Assembly (NCBI GenBank): GCA_022393335.1
Contig: JAJEKB010020847.1
Location: forward strand, 819,328-883,327
Direction: 5' to 3'
Source of the DNA: Macrotrachela quadricornifera
Taxonomy: Eukaryota; Rotifera; Eurotatoria; Philodinida; Philodinidae
DNA: 64,000 nt
The position numbers were made by a program, and so were the translations under genes. Numbering within the stretch: the first letter of the stretch is position 1; each line of letters starts with the position of its first letter. This document shows, one piece after another, positions 44,436 through 56,422 of the stretch. The notes below the pieces were generated by a model that worked only from the letters and a program-made list of their open reading frames with translations, had not been told where the DNA came from and ran no database searches.

Positions 44436-46260
44436 TTAATGAGCTAAAATAAAATCAAAATCAGAGTTATTAAATAAATTAAAATTTCTCAAACCTTTTT
44501 TACAAATAAATGGTAATAATTCTGAAAACCACCAATCATTCATACATACATCTCCACTAACTAATTGTAATGCTCCACATCCTTGAACAGTTGGTGTATA
44601 TGCTGAACTAACTGAAAATGTTGGTTGTGGACCACACCACCATGGTTGATCAGTATGAGAACCAGTAAATGTTGGCAATGTTGAATCAAGCCAAGCAAAT
44701 ACACCAGCTAAAATTTTTCAAATTAATATATTAATTTTTAATTAATAAAAATGTAAAAAAGAATTATTTACGTGTATTATTACTAAGTGTATAATAACCA
44801 ATAAAAGCTAAACCTTTTGCTCCAATAATAGCTGCTGCTTTTGGTTTAATAAAATTAAATTCTGCATTATCTCTTATAACTAATAAATCAGCACCAAATT
44901 TTTGACAATATGCACGAGAATTATTCCATGTTGCTGCTGCTTGTGAATTATAATAACAATATATATCATAATTAAGCCATCCAAGTGGACATAATACTAA
45001 AATAGAATAGATTTATTTTATTTTAAATATTCTACTAACCACATTGAGTTCCATTCCAAAACCATGTTCCATATGGTGTTGAACCTGCACATATACATTT
45101 ACTATTATTACAAATTAATTGTAATGTTCCATCACATTCTTGATCAATTATACATGATCCATTGTATGTTTTTATTTGAGCTATGTAAAAAAGAAAATCA
45201 AAAAATTTATTTAAAAAGAAAAAAAAAATTTACTGCAAATTGAACCCGTCCAATACCATTTTCCTGTTGATGGACATTGACATGTACCATTCGTACAAAT
45301 TAATGATGTATTTGCTAAACATTGTAATGTATTATTACAACGTTGAGTATTTGATGAATATGGAACTAGAAAAAATTTTTTCTTAAAAAAATAAATTATA
45401 AAATATTATTTTAATACCACAATATCCTTTTGGATCATTTGAATTTGAAGAATTCCAATAATAACCACTTGGACAAGTACATAGATTAGAAACACAAATT
45501 AAATTTGATCGAGGATTACATAAAATAGTTGAACATGATTGAGAATAATTTTGATAAACTCCTAAAAAATATAAATTTTAATTTAACTCAAAAAACATCA
45601 AAGCTTAAATATGTAAAACTAACGACATGTATTTGTTGAACTTATATATAGATAAGAATATGATGGACAAACACAACTATAACCATTATAATAAGAACCA
45701 TTTGCACATTGAATACATTGTGTACCATTCCAATAAGTTAATTGATCATAACATTGACAACGATTATTAACACACCAAAGTTTTTTTGTTAAATCACATG
45801 AATTATCCCATGTAAAACATGTTGCATTATATAATTGATTAGTTTTTAATGGTTCTGCTGTTACTGAATTTGTTTTTCCTAAAGAATTTTAATTAAATAT
45901 TTTATTTTTTAAAATTTTATTTTTTTACCAGGTGGATCTTTAGCTAACATAATTGCAGCTGCTAAAAGTCCAAATAAAGCTACTAAAAGTAAATTACATA
46001 TAATAAGTGCTAACCAATTTGGTAATAAAACATGTCCTTGTTGTTTTGCTTTTAATTGAAGTTTTTTAAAAATTGCTCCTGGAGTTAATCGTTCATACTA
46101 AATAAATAAAAGAAATTTAAATAAGCTTTTTTATTTATTTTATTTTATAATTAACCTCCATAACAACAACTTCTTTCATTTGTGGATCATCTAATAATTT
46201 ATCCAAAACAACTGATTGACAATTAATACCATTTTCATTTGATAAATTCACTAGCGACAT
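44436..46260 (-). CDS. C-type lectin domain type II membrane protein with Cys-rich modules, 480 aa, eight exons
   Basis: Exons (5' to 3' on minus): 46156-46260, 45929-46097, 45624-45878, 45418-45561, 45234-45365, 45040-45180, 44772-44996, 44436-44707; total 1443 nt, in frame, all GT...AG, introns 43-75 bp. Exons 1-2 give a cytoplasmic N-terminus and one membrane helix (WLALIICNLLLVALFGLLAA). Exons 3-6 each encode a Cys-rich module with six or so cysteines, in the style C...C...LIC...C.C.....W (EGF-like or prokineticin-like, repeated). Exons 7-8 encode a C-type lectin domain: CPLGWLNYDIYCYY, W...R.YCQKFGADLLVI, WWCGPQP, then CGALQLVSGDVCMNDWWF and FICKKG. A canonical EPN or WND calcium triad is not clear (NDWW is present), so sugar binding is uncertain. 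Likely a surface receptor. Confidence 0.88.
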
Positions 46261-49200
46261 TTTAGTATTGAAATTTCAAATGAATTCTTTTTTTTTATAA
46301 AATAACGGCATATATATATATATAAACTAATGCACCATCAAATGAAATATAATAAATTCTATTATTTTTTTGTTTTTTAGTCTTCTTTATAATTTTATTT
46401 GTTTACTTTCAATCATTATGTATAAATAAATAAATCAAACGAAAAAAACATATTACATATGCATGCAACTATTTCTATTTTTAATTAAAAAACAAAAATA
46501 TCTATCAGAGATGTTCATTAGAATAATAATAAAGTTTTTATTAATAGAATATAGTTTAATAAATTATGAATAAATTTTATTCGTTGTTTTTTTGTAAAAC
46601 ATTCTCTTATAGACCTAACAAATATACAAAATGATGTTCTTACTCATAGAATCATTTATAATCAAGTATAATCATGGTTATTAATGTTTTTCTATGATAA
46701 TATACTGTATATAGTCTAATATTAATAGATTTCTTAATATAAAAATGAGAATATTTAATTAATATATTATCCAATAAATTAATATATAGTCTTCTCATAG
46801 AACCGATGCACTTTTGTTCAGATATGATCCTATATTAAGATTGATTGTTTATTTAAGAGAAAGAGGAAGATACAGAGTGGTTTTTAGTCAAGTTTTATTT
46901 CTCTACGATCATCTGTAGCAATTTTTTCTCAACAATTATTTTGTATCATATACTGTCAATTATATTACTTGAACAACATATCTATACTCGTCTTAATGGA
47001 AAATTTTCTTCAATGATAACTAGAAAAAAATCAAAATTTACTGATTATTGAAATTTAACCAATCATTCAATGTCCGTATCGTAAGAAAATGAACTATTGA
47101 TTGATGTTCATAAACAATGTTATCTTTGAATTTTAACTACTACATGTTAGAAGAATATTTATTATTTAAAAAATGTAAGATATACAATAACTTATTTTTG
47201 TCAACAAAATAACCATAATTTTTCACAATAATTGTACAGTTCATATGATTTTTTTATTCAGATAATAGGTCTGATCTTTCTCTACAAAATACGATAATAA
47301 TAATAATAACGTCTCATAGGTTTATCGTTCGTTCGGGTCAGTCGCGATTATTATTACTAGTTTCCATATGCAACCTGGTTCTTTTCGTCTGTTTTCTTTT
47401 TATAGACGATGGTATCTACACCCTCTTCCGTCCAACATACTAATAAAAGATGTAGTCATTACGAATAACTCCTGTGAAGTGAGTCATTTGAGACAACTTT
47501 GCCATTAGTGATTTATCTAGAATTGTTAGCGACGACAAGTGTCCTCGCTATTGTTTCTCTTTCTCCCTTGCTATGCCTCACTTTTAAAGACATTCTTTCT
47601 CCTTTTCATTCACATGATGTTTTGTGCTTCTTCGTTTCATGTTCTATTTTTCGAGAAGGAATGTTATCAAAGATAACATTCCTTCTCTGTTTCTCTTTCT
47701 TATATTTGTGTGCAGTCCGCTTTCATATGCATTCGTTTCTTTATACGTTTTGATATACATTCATCAGTGAGTGTACTTTCTCTTTTCCTCTTGCAGACAG
47801 AGTTTAGCTAGAGAGAGAACTCACAGGAATCATTCCGTGAATGATTTTATTAAGGTTTGGGTACAGTACTTGTGAGTATGTGCCGAGCAATGTAAGCACG
47901 GATGCATTGGTAAGGAAAAAGGAAGGACTTATTTAGGTCAAATTAACAAAGTTAAAATATTAGTGATCCTTGACTTGCCCAGAGGGTGATATTTTAATAT
48001 TAAAGTATGTGAAATTTAGGTAGAAAAATGATCTAGAATGTTTTCTTCACTATTATAATGGCAAAACATAGTATTATTTGGGTCGATTTTGGAGTTTGTG
48101 GAGACTCTCTTTCATATGGGCCAAAAGACACCAGATTTTGTCTATATAATAGTAGAGAAAACATTTTCTGATTCATTTTCATACCTGAACTTCATATATT
48201 TTAAAATTTAAATATGATTATATCTTGTCTTGTTCATTATCGACATAAACACCTCCATATTATTAGATAAAGTCAATTTACAAAGACGATTGGACTCGTC
48301 TTTATTATAACTTCATACGAAAACTATAAAATTCATCAACAGTTCCTCTGCGAGCAACTATAGTATCAATAAAGAATAAGATAGCTGATAATAGTCAATG
48401 AACGTTTTTTTATACCCACTGTAATAAAGTACTATGATTTTGTTTTGCGTTCGTTTTTGGTATGAAATGAAAAACACAATTTTCTGTTTTGGATCAGAAA
48501 TTCATTAGAATTAGAGCGACCACCTTAACCCTTTGATACCGGAGTTCGTTTTTTGAAAAGATAAAATGTTTTCTTTTCTTTTCAAATATGTCTATAACAA
48601 AGTTTTGTTGTTAAATCGAAGCATTTAGAAATATTTTAAAGTATAATGACCCTTCAAAACAATCTATTAACAAAGTCCAACATCATACTAATAATGTATA
48701 TCATCTCCTTCTCAAATCAACCACTGATAGTTTATTTCTCAGAATTAATATTTTAATATTAAATGACAGTATAATAGGTTGTCAATCGAAATATTTATCT
48801 TGAAAATTCATGATGAAATATTTCATATAAAATTGGCTACTCCACTTTCTCTGAAAAATAGCTGCAGTAACAAATAGAAAATCTTCAACGAAAAATAAAT
48901 ATTATTCACCGATTATTACTTATGTTTCATTTTTTACCAACTCAGCATGTAATTTTCTTTACATAAGATAATAAAAAGCTCGTGCATGTTTATAGGTCAA
49001 AAGAAAAAAAAAGAATCAAAAAAAGTTTATAAACATGTAAGAACATAAATAAATGACTCATGATACAAGAAAGGAAGTAGAAAAAAAACTATAAGGAACT
49101 ACAAAAGGTAATAGTAATAAAAGTAAATATATAAGAATAATTTGGAAAAAACCCAACGATTATTTTTAAATTTATATTATGAAATAAATCATCTTTACTA

Positions 49201-49278
49201 CACTCATATAAATATTTCAATCTCAATCGTTATTATTTATATTTAGTAAATATTATACGATCTTTTATTTAAGATACA
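46261..49278. other. Gene-free region of 3.0 kb
   Basis: This holds the promoter regions of the divergent lectin (minus) and TPR-ZZ-vWA (plus) genes. No gene recognised; the 84-aa frame at 47499-47753 lacks motifs. A palindromic MITE lies at about 47985-48215. A lone piggyBac-like end (TTAACCCTTTGATACC, about 48524) has no partner that I could find. Confidence 0.45.
47985..48215. mobile_element. Palindromic MITE of about 230 bp
   Basis: The left arm (TTTTAATATTAAAGTATGTG, AATTTAGGTAGAAAAATGA, TTTTCTTCACTATTATA) pairs with the right arm (TATAATAGTAGAGAAAAC, TCATTTTCATACCTGAACTT, AAAATTTAAATATG). The centre (GGTCGATTTTGGAG...CTCTCTTTCATATGGGCC) resembles the centre of 39627-40036. Non-coding. 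Confidence 0.6.
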
Positions 49279-50598
49279 ATGAGTAGTACACAATCAAAAC
49301 CAACAGCAAGTTCAGAAAAATTAAAATGGCAAGCAAAATCAGCATTTAATGAAGGTAACTACACATTAGCTATAGAATTATTTAGTTATGCATTAGAACA
49401 AGTACCAAAATATGCTCCATATTTAACAAATCGTGCTTTATGTTATTATCGTTTAAATGATGCTGATAAAGTTTTAAAAGATGCTTCAACAAGTATTCAA
49501 TCGGATCCAAATTGGACAAAAGGATATTTTTATAAAGGAAAAGCATTAGAAATGTTAAATCGTAAACAAGAAGCAATTGAATATTATAAAAAATGTTGTC
49601 AATTAGAACCAAATTCAAAAGAATATCAAGATGTTCTTAATGAATGTTTTGAAACTTCATCAACCCCCATAATTAGATCAAATAATCAAACTCCAAGACA
49701 TGATGCTATATGTGATGTATGTGGATGTTCACCTATAATTGGTACTCGATATAAATGTTCGGTATGTGATGATTATGATTTATGTTCAAAATGTCTTAAT
49801 TCAAATCCAAATCAAAAAGGACATAAAGATTCACATTCATTAACTCCAATTAAACAACCTCAACAAACTTCACAAACTTTATTAAATCGATCAACAACAT
49901 CAATGCCAAATACAATACCACAACAAATTGGTGTTTCTCTAGCAATTCATAGTTATAATATTATATTAGTCATTGATGTATCATTATCAATGATTGGTTA
50001 TGATGCTTATGGTCAAATAAATCCATCAAAAAATCGTTGGCCAGCAACAGAACGTGGTATAATTAAAATTGCTGGTCAATTAGGTTTAAAAGATCGTTTA
50101 ACTTGTCTTGCATTTAATGCTAAAGTTTATGAAGTTATGGATGGTGAATCAGCTGATATAGCTAAATTAAAATTAGCTTTAATTTTATCTCGTTTAAAAC
50201 CAGATATAAATGATGAAAATTCTGGTACAGCATTATATGATGCTATTGATTCAACATTAGCTATTTTATTTCGAAATAAATTTGCTGGACTTTTATTAGG
50301 TGATTCAAATCGTAATCAAATTATATTAATTACAGATGGTGAAGATTGTAGTTCAACAAATAGTAATTTACAAAAAGCATGTGGACAAATGAAAACAATC
50401 TGTAATGATTTTGAAACTGATGTATTATTAATTGGTATTGGATTAGAAACACAAGGAAGACAAGCTATGAATCATTTAAAAAGATTTGGTGGTGAAAAAT
50501 GTAGATTTTTAGATTTAACAAGTTTATCAGAATTAGATGATATTTTTGATAGAATATCATTTATATTTACTCAACGAACAGCAATTATTAATGTTTAA
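49279..50598 (+). CDS. TPR / ZZ zinc finger / von Willebrand A domain protein, 439 aa, single exon
   Basis: Residues about 14-118 are three tetratricopeptide repeats (AKSAFNEGNYTLAIELF, YLTNRALCYYRL, GYFYKGKALEMLNRKQEAIE), Hsp-organiser-like. Residues about 141-188 are a ZZ zinc finger: CDVCGC, YKCSVCDDYDLCSKC and HKDSHSL supply the usual Cys and His ligands. Residues about 225-430 are a vWA domain with a complete MIDAS metal site: DVSLS near 232, the Thr in SGTALYDA near 315, and TDGED near 351. No signal peptide or membrane segment, so an intracellular scaffold is likely, perhaps in ubiquitin or chaperone work (TPR binds chaperone tails; ZZ often recognises N-termini or SUMO). The exact function is unknown. 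ATG 49279 is the first in frame after a long AT-rich leader. Confidence 0.9.
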   Translation: MSSTQSKPTASSEKLKWQAKSAFNEGNYTLAIELFSYALEQVPKYAPYLTNRALCYYRLNDADKVLKDASTSIQSDPNWTKGYFYKGKALEMLNRKQEAIEYYKKCCQLEPNSKEYQDVLNECFETSSTPIIRSNNQTPRHDAICDVCGCSPIIGTRYKCSVCDDYDLCSKCLNSNPNQKGHKDSHSLTPIKQPQQTSQTLLNRSTTSMPNTIPQQIGVSLAIHSYNIILVIDVSLSMIGYDAYGQINPSKNRWPATERGIIKIAGQLGLKDRLTCLAFNAKVYEVMDGESADIAKLKLALILSRLKPDINDENSGTALYDAIDSTLAILFRNKFAGLLLGDSNRNQIILITDGEDCSSTNSNLQKACGQMKTICNDFETDVLLIGIGLETQGRQAMNHLKRFGGEKCRFLDLTSLSELDDIFDRISFIFTQRTAIINV

Positions 50599-51496
50599 AT
50601 ATTTATTTACTTTTTTTTTTTAAATACAATTTATTGTAATTTCGAATTGATTTCTTTTTTTTGTAAAATCTCATTTAGTTAGTTATTCTTTTTAATTTTA
50701 TTGTTATATTATAAAGTGACTAACATAAAACGTAATATATTGCAGGTTAAGTGATACATTCTTTTTCCTTTTTAGTAAAAATTAACATAAAAAAAGAATT
50801 TTTTGGTATTCACTCAGAAGATAGACTTGATATTAACATGTCAATCTGCATTTCAATATTGTCCATCCAATTTGTCATTAGTTTTTTTTGTTTGATTTTT
50901 ACGAAGAGCTGTTTCTCGAAAAATTGTCAAAATTTCATTATCTTACAAAAGATCTCCATAACAGACTGTGCATAGAATAAAAAAAAATGAACTTTTATTA
51001 GAAATATGTTGAAATCGTGGCACGACATTTCCACGTGGTGTGTCTAGATGAGGGTGAAGATGCGCGGAAATATCGTGTAACCTATTTCTAAGATATCGAA
51101 ATAATTGTAATAATCTTCAATGAATGTATGATGAAGATATCAGAAATAACATGAAGTTTTTTTAAAAATATATTCATAATAAGCACTTCATAGTATGAAT
51201 TAAGTTTCTTTTTTTTCAAAGAATCACACGAATTGCGTACAATTATTGGTGAGAGTAAGAGTTGTTAGAGATTCGTACAAACGTGATGCATTCATTATGT
51301 TTTATAATTAGATTAGAAAAAAAAACAAAGTATGCTATTCATTTGTATTAGATCAGAAAACAAAAAAATAAGTTCGATTTTTTAGATTATTTTTATTAAT
51401 AAAATTCGAAAAAGAAACCCATTGATTAATTTGTACTACTTCTATACACTTTTACAGTATAATTATATATAGAATTTCATTCACAATAATATTCAA
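50599..51496. other. Spacer between TPR-ZZ-vWA and NHL genes
   Basis: AT-rich, no gene seen. It should include the 3' UTR of the upstream gene and the promoter of the NHL gene. Confidence 0.4.
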
Positions 51497-54019
51497 ATGA
51501 GTGCAATAAAGAAAAACAAAAAAAAAAAGAAAAATTTAATTTTCATTCACTTGTGTATTTTATCAAGAATGCATCGATATCAATCTGTTCGAATAGCACA
51601 TATTTCAGCAAAAGTGAAGACTCCACATCAATCAGAAATAAATCTCGACAATCATTTAGAAAGGTCCATAAATTCACATGTTTCGTTAAAAACGAACCGT
51701 ATACATCGATCTCATACCCAATCTCAAGTGAATCCTAGCGCTGATTCACAGAAATACATAAATGTTCGTCCTCTTTCAGCTGTAAGTTTAGCAACAATGC
51801 CATCTGCAGTATTTCATACCAAGTCATCAGCAATGTATACAATACCAATGATGACAAATCATAATAAATCAAATGATGTATCATACATTACTGATATTGC
51901 CAATCCATTACATAGGAAAAGTCATAGGTAAAATAAATCTTATTCGAAATTGATTCATTTTACTTCTATATTATATTTTACATACTATTGAATGTTTGAT
52001 TTTTAGGAAACGAATAAAATGTCGTCGAACATGGATTATCGCTCTTATTATATGTAGCGGACTTTTCCTATTAGGAATATTGATTCCCGTGTCCATCTTT
52101 CTTAGTGTCAAACAAAGTGAAATTCAACAGTCAACTACAACAACATCGGTAACTAGTACTACAAGTAAATATCAATCTTATTTTCTATACTTATGAGAAT
52201 CAAAACTTCATATAATGAAATAACTGAAATGTAAATTATTATTCTTGAATTTATCTAGTATGTAAAGTTTTCAACGATATTTTATACCAAACACATTTTT
52301 CCAAATTTCATACTTTTTTTGGCGTAGTAAACTAAGACGTCAGTAATTCAGAAAAAGAAATAAAACTTTCGTCTTTTATATTTTATATACTTCGATAGAG
52401 CTCATTGAGCTATTCAAAACTGTACATTTAAAAAAAGTCTGAGCCCTCTTTGTGAGATAAAAAATTCATTTTTTTTCCTATGGAAGATGACATTCAACTC
52501 TTCAATAAAATTGTCGTGTTTCATCACTTCTTCTACTCCAAACCTTTCGAAATATACTTGTTTGATGTCGCATTATTGAAAAATCGAGTCTTTTTCTTTC
52601 ATCAAGTTTTTTATGATTTTTTACCTCACAAAGACGGCTCAAACTATTTTTTGAAATACACAGTTTTGAAGAGTTTAACGAACTCTATTGAAGCATGCAA
52701 AAATATTCAAGATAAAACTTTTCTTTCTTTTCGAAATCACGAGCGTCTTAATTTGCTGCACCAAAAATGTCTTAAGTACGACATTAAAAAGTATACATAA
52801 CCATTACTATTTGGCACCAATAAATCCACTTTTTAACGCGCTTTAATTTAGTATAAAGTCCATTTATGATATCATTGATACTTTAAGTTGTAGGGGAGAA
52901 AGAGAGCGTAAAGGTTTTTTTATTTCAAAAATTTATTTACAGCTACTATGTTTAATACTGGATGGAATTCAACAGCTGTAACTATAGCTGGTATTACAAA
53001 TTCACCAGGTATAGGTGCTCATCAACTTAATGCTCCAATTGGTCTTGCACTGGATTTATCCAAAACATTGTACATAGCCGATCGAGATAATAGTAGAGTA
53101 CAGAAATGGTTGATGGGAGCGTCAAATGGAACAACAATAGCTGGATTAGCTAATGGAACATCAGGTTCTACAGTAGATTATTTACGTACTCCTCGAGATG
53201 TCGAATTAGATTCAAGTGGCAACGTCTACATTGCTGATGCTGCTAATCATCGAGTTGTACTTTGGCCTATAGGTGCCTCATCATGCATTGTAGTCGCAGG
53301 CAATGGTAAACAAATTTAATTAATTTTTTATCGAATACTTTTTTTTTAATTAGAATACAAAAATTATTAGCCATGTTTAAGCAAAACAATTTTGCTCTAT
53401 TTGATAAATAAATGATAGTTGAACGAATATTGTTTTAGGTACGTCAGGCTCAGCAAATAATCAGTTAAATATTCCATATGGTATTGCACATAATTGGAAC
53501 ACGGGCACACTTTATATTGCTGACACCTATAATCACCGCATCATGAGTTATGCATCGGGTGCTTCTACAGGCATTATGGTTATTGGTGGACCAGGAACAA
53601 GTAATACACAATTATCAACTCCTACGGGCTTATACTTTGATACATCATCAAATAGCCTTTATATTGCTAATACTAATGCTAATAATATAGTTCGTTGGGT
53701 AGTTGGTGCTTCTAGTTGGATACTTGTTGCTGGTAGTATAAGTGGATCGTCTGGAATCACATCGACACTATTAAACTATCCAAGAGATGTAGTACTTGAT
53801 TCGATGAGCAATATTTATGTAGCTGATGCATTTAATCATCGTATTCAATTTTTCTTAGCTGGTCAGTCGAATGGTACAACAATTGCTGGTGTTGCGGGCA
53901 CATCAGGTAGTACAAGTATTCTACTTAATACTCCTATTTCTTTGGTTGTTGACTCTCAATTTAATGTATATGTTGCTGATCTTTCAAACAATCGAGTACA
54001 AAGATTTGATCATTATTAA
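51497..54019 (+). CDS. Membrane-anchored NHL-repeat beta-propeller protein, four exons, up to 510 aa
   Basis: Exons 51497-51927, 52007-52164, 52943-53305 and 53439-54019 total 1533 nt in frame with GT...AG junctions. An alternative start at ATG 51569 gives 486 aa and avoids the lysine-rich leader; I cannot decide between them. The N-terminal part is Ser/His/Thr-rich and cytoplasmic. Exon 2 encodes a single membrane helix (WIIALIICSGLFLLGILIPV) after a basic KRIKCRR patch, then a threonine-rich stalk: type II topology. Exons 3-4 encode six NHL repeats, each near P..LALD....LYIAD..N.RV..W, such as TPRDVELDSSGNVYIADAAN and YPRDVVLDSMSNIYVADAFN, enough for a six-bladed propeller facing outside. 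NHL propellers bind proteins or RNA; here a surface role is likely. A MITE sits in intron 2. Confidence 0.9.
52309..52778. mobile_element. MITE inside intron 2 of the NHL gene
   Basis: The left arm (from about 52309: TACTTTTTTTGGCG, ACTAAGACGTCAGTAATTC, TTCAAAACTGTACATTT, TGAGCCCTCTTTGTGAG) is matched by the inverted right arm (CTCACAAAGACGGCTCA, AAATACACAGTTTTGAA, CGAGCGTCTTAATTTG, ACCAAAAATGT, to about 52778). Arms are about 170-190 bp. The 106-aa frame at 52480-52800 lies mostly within it and is not supported as a gene. Confidence 0.72.
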
Positions 54020-55520
54020 AAACACTCTCCTATTTGACAAACAACAATATGATATTATATGTATTATTGATTAGCAGTTAATTATGATATACTAGCAATG
54101 GTTGAACACTTTTGTATCCATACATAAAGGAACTATTAACATAATGATTTAGATTTCTCTCGATATTTTTAGATGATAAATAAAACTATTCACGAAAAAT
54201 CTCAAAACAGTGAGACAGATATTCATCAATTTCATGCGCATATGATAACACCTATCAACTAAATGATATGAATTGCAAAGATGAATTATTAATATTAGGT
54301 GTATCGAATGTATATGTCTGTAACAGCCAATTTATTTTTAGTGACATTCAGTATATAGATTTTAAAAATAAAACTGATGTGAGAATCAGTGTTTGACATG
54401 GATCATTTTTTCATGATCGGATCTAACTTGAAGTCAAAGATAGATTTGGTGAAGCAAAGAACACAGATTAAAAAGCTTTTCGGACTTGACTGATGATTCC
54501 AAACATCGATAATCGACGGAACATGAGGTCAGTGTTCTGAATTGAAAAGCTACACGATTTTTCTCAATAATTTACGATCATTTCTTACCTGAAAGAACAG
54601 AAAATACGAGAGACTTTCCGCTCCGAAGTCGACTCGTATTCTTTCAGCTTGAGGATGAATCTATACAAGCGCTCGCAATACTCAAAATAACAAAATCATT
54701 ATTTCTTCTAGAACTGTTGTTTATGTAATATGAACTTCAAAATCGTTGATTTTTTTAATGTTCCAATGACATTCATTATTATACTGTATGCTTGTATTAC
54801 ATATTAAAATTTTTTCAATACTGTATAGCTTAGAATCCATTTAAACGCAAATGACTGTCAAACTATGTCATTGTTGATAAGAATAATGAAATGTAATTAT
54901 GTCCTTTTATCTTGTACTTTTATTATAGTTAAAAATATTCTTTTTTTACATATATTTTATGGCTTCAAATAAAAAAAAGAAGTTTTTCTTGTCTTTTTTA
55001 TTTTTAATGATGAATAAGGGTTTCTATTAACCTTAATTCTTTCAATCGTTAGACAATAAAATAAGAATAGAAAAGAAAATTACGATTGTTTCCTTCAAGT
55101 ATTTCAAGATAGTAACATTTATATTTTACATATCATAAAAAAAGAAACAATTGACTTCATTATTTCAATGATCGTTTGTATATCATTCTGATATAGTTGT
55201 ATATAGTATCACTTTTAAAATAAATCTTTCTATATTTCATTGATTAGATAGAATAACATATGAAAAAATTTCTTGTATATATATATTTAAACATAGTTTT
55301 TATATGAATTTGACGATATTGTCGTGTTCCCGTCATTAGTGAAATGATTTCTTTCGAACATATTTAACAGATAATCTCGATAGATGCAAAAGTTCGTCTG
55401 ATTGCTAGTAAGTCTAAATTTATTATTATAATCCGTTATTTTGCATATTCTTGATCGCAATACAAATAAAATGTTAAAGTTATAAACATTTTCATTCATA
55501 TTTTAATTGGATAATTAATA
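54020..55520. other. Gene-free region of 1.5 kb
   Basis: No gene recognised. An AATAAA at about 54180 may polyadenylate the NHL transcript. 54390-54680 is less AT-rich and may be an unrecognised repeat. Confidence 0.4.
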
Positions 55521-56056
55521 TTAGGTTGGTAAGAAATTTTTTGGATTTTTTTCGAAAATTTCCTAGAACGGTTGAGAAAGTTCTAGAAGTTTCCATATTA
55601 AGGGTACATATATAGGGAGTATGAATATCCTTCAAACAACAACAAAATTGTGGACATGAATACTGAACTCGAATTAGAAACAGAGGTATCTTGTGGAGAA
55701 CATATTGCAAAGTCGATACGCCAAAAATGATTGAAGCTTGTATGGGTTAGCCTTCTACATCTACCTTATTCTCCAGACTTGATTCCTACAGACTACCATT
55801 TATTTCATTCTCTGTCTAATCATTTATACAAGAAAAAATTCGACGATGAGAACGACCTCAAAATAGATCTCCAAAAATTCTTTGGCCAAAAGTCTTCGAA
55901 CTTCTGCTAACATGGAATTCTTTCTCTACTGGAGTGTTGACAACAAGTCACAGATGATGATAGAACATACATTATCGAAACCTAGTTGTATTCTTGAAGT
56001 TAAAAGATAAAAAGAAAATTTTCGAGAAAAACGCGAAAAATTTCTTACCGACCCAT
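55521..56056. mobile_element. mariner element, internally deleted
   Basis: The ends TTAGGTTGGTAAGAAATTTT and the inverted AAATTTCTTACCGACCCAT, both continuing as TCGAAAATTT in the same sense, are typical mariner repeats. TA lies on each side (55519-55520, 56057-56058). The 536-bp copy keeps only the last part of the transposase frame, so about 0.7 kb has been lost. Confidence 0.88.
55733..55912 (+). pseudogene. mariner transposase fragment (C-terminal)
   Basis: The frame reads LLHLPYSPDLIPTDYHLFHS, then NHLYKKKFDDENDLK and LQKFFGQKSSNFC before a stop. YSPDL.PTDYHLF carries the third catalytic Asp of the mariner D,D34D triad. The first two Asp and the N-terminal DNA-binding region are missing. 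Inactive relic. Confidence 0.85.
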
Positions 56057-56422
56057 TACATCAAATAAATAAGTATTCAAGTTTTATGAAAAATTTGTTG
56101 ATTATGATGGACATATTTCATTACTTATTCTTAAATAAGAATTATTTACAGAATTAAACAATGTTTGTTGTTCTTTTTTTTCTCTACGCCTACTAATCAC
56201 AATGTTTTAGTTTTCGTAATATCTAAAACGATCAACTTATGACATTTTCACATTTCTTTATTGGCAAAAAGTTTGAAAAGTTAAAAGAACACTGTTAAAT
56301 AATTGAATTTAGATAAAAATTAATTGAATAGAAAAATAACATGTTTAAAATAGTATGTAGGCAGGCCAAACTAAGTAACATTGATTTGATGTTTTTTCAA
56401 ATCAATTGATCACTGATTGAAT
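56057..56422. other. Short spacer
   Basis: AT-rich; the part next to 56423 is the 3' UTR side of the minus-strand transporter gene. Nothing else seen. Confidence 0.4.

Noticed and set aside
49382..49618. Minus-strand open frame within the TPR region
   Set aside because: Shadow of the TPR-ZZ-vWA coding frame; no independent support.
52480..52800. 106-aa plus-strand open frame in intron 2 of the NHL gene
   Set aside because: It overlaps the right arm of a MITE, has no motif and is skipped by the in-phase join of the NHL exons.
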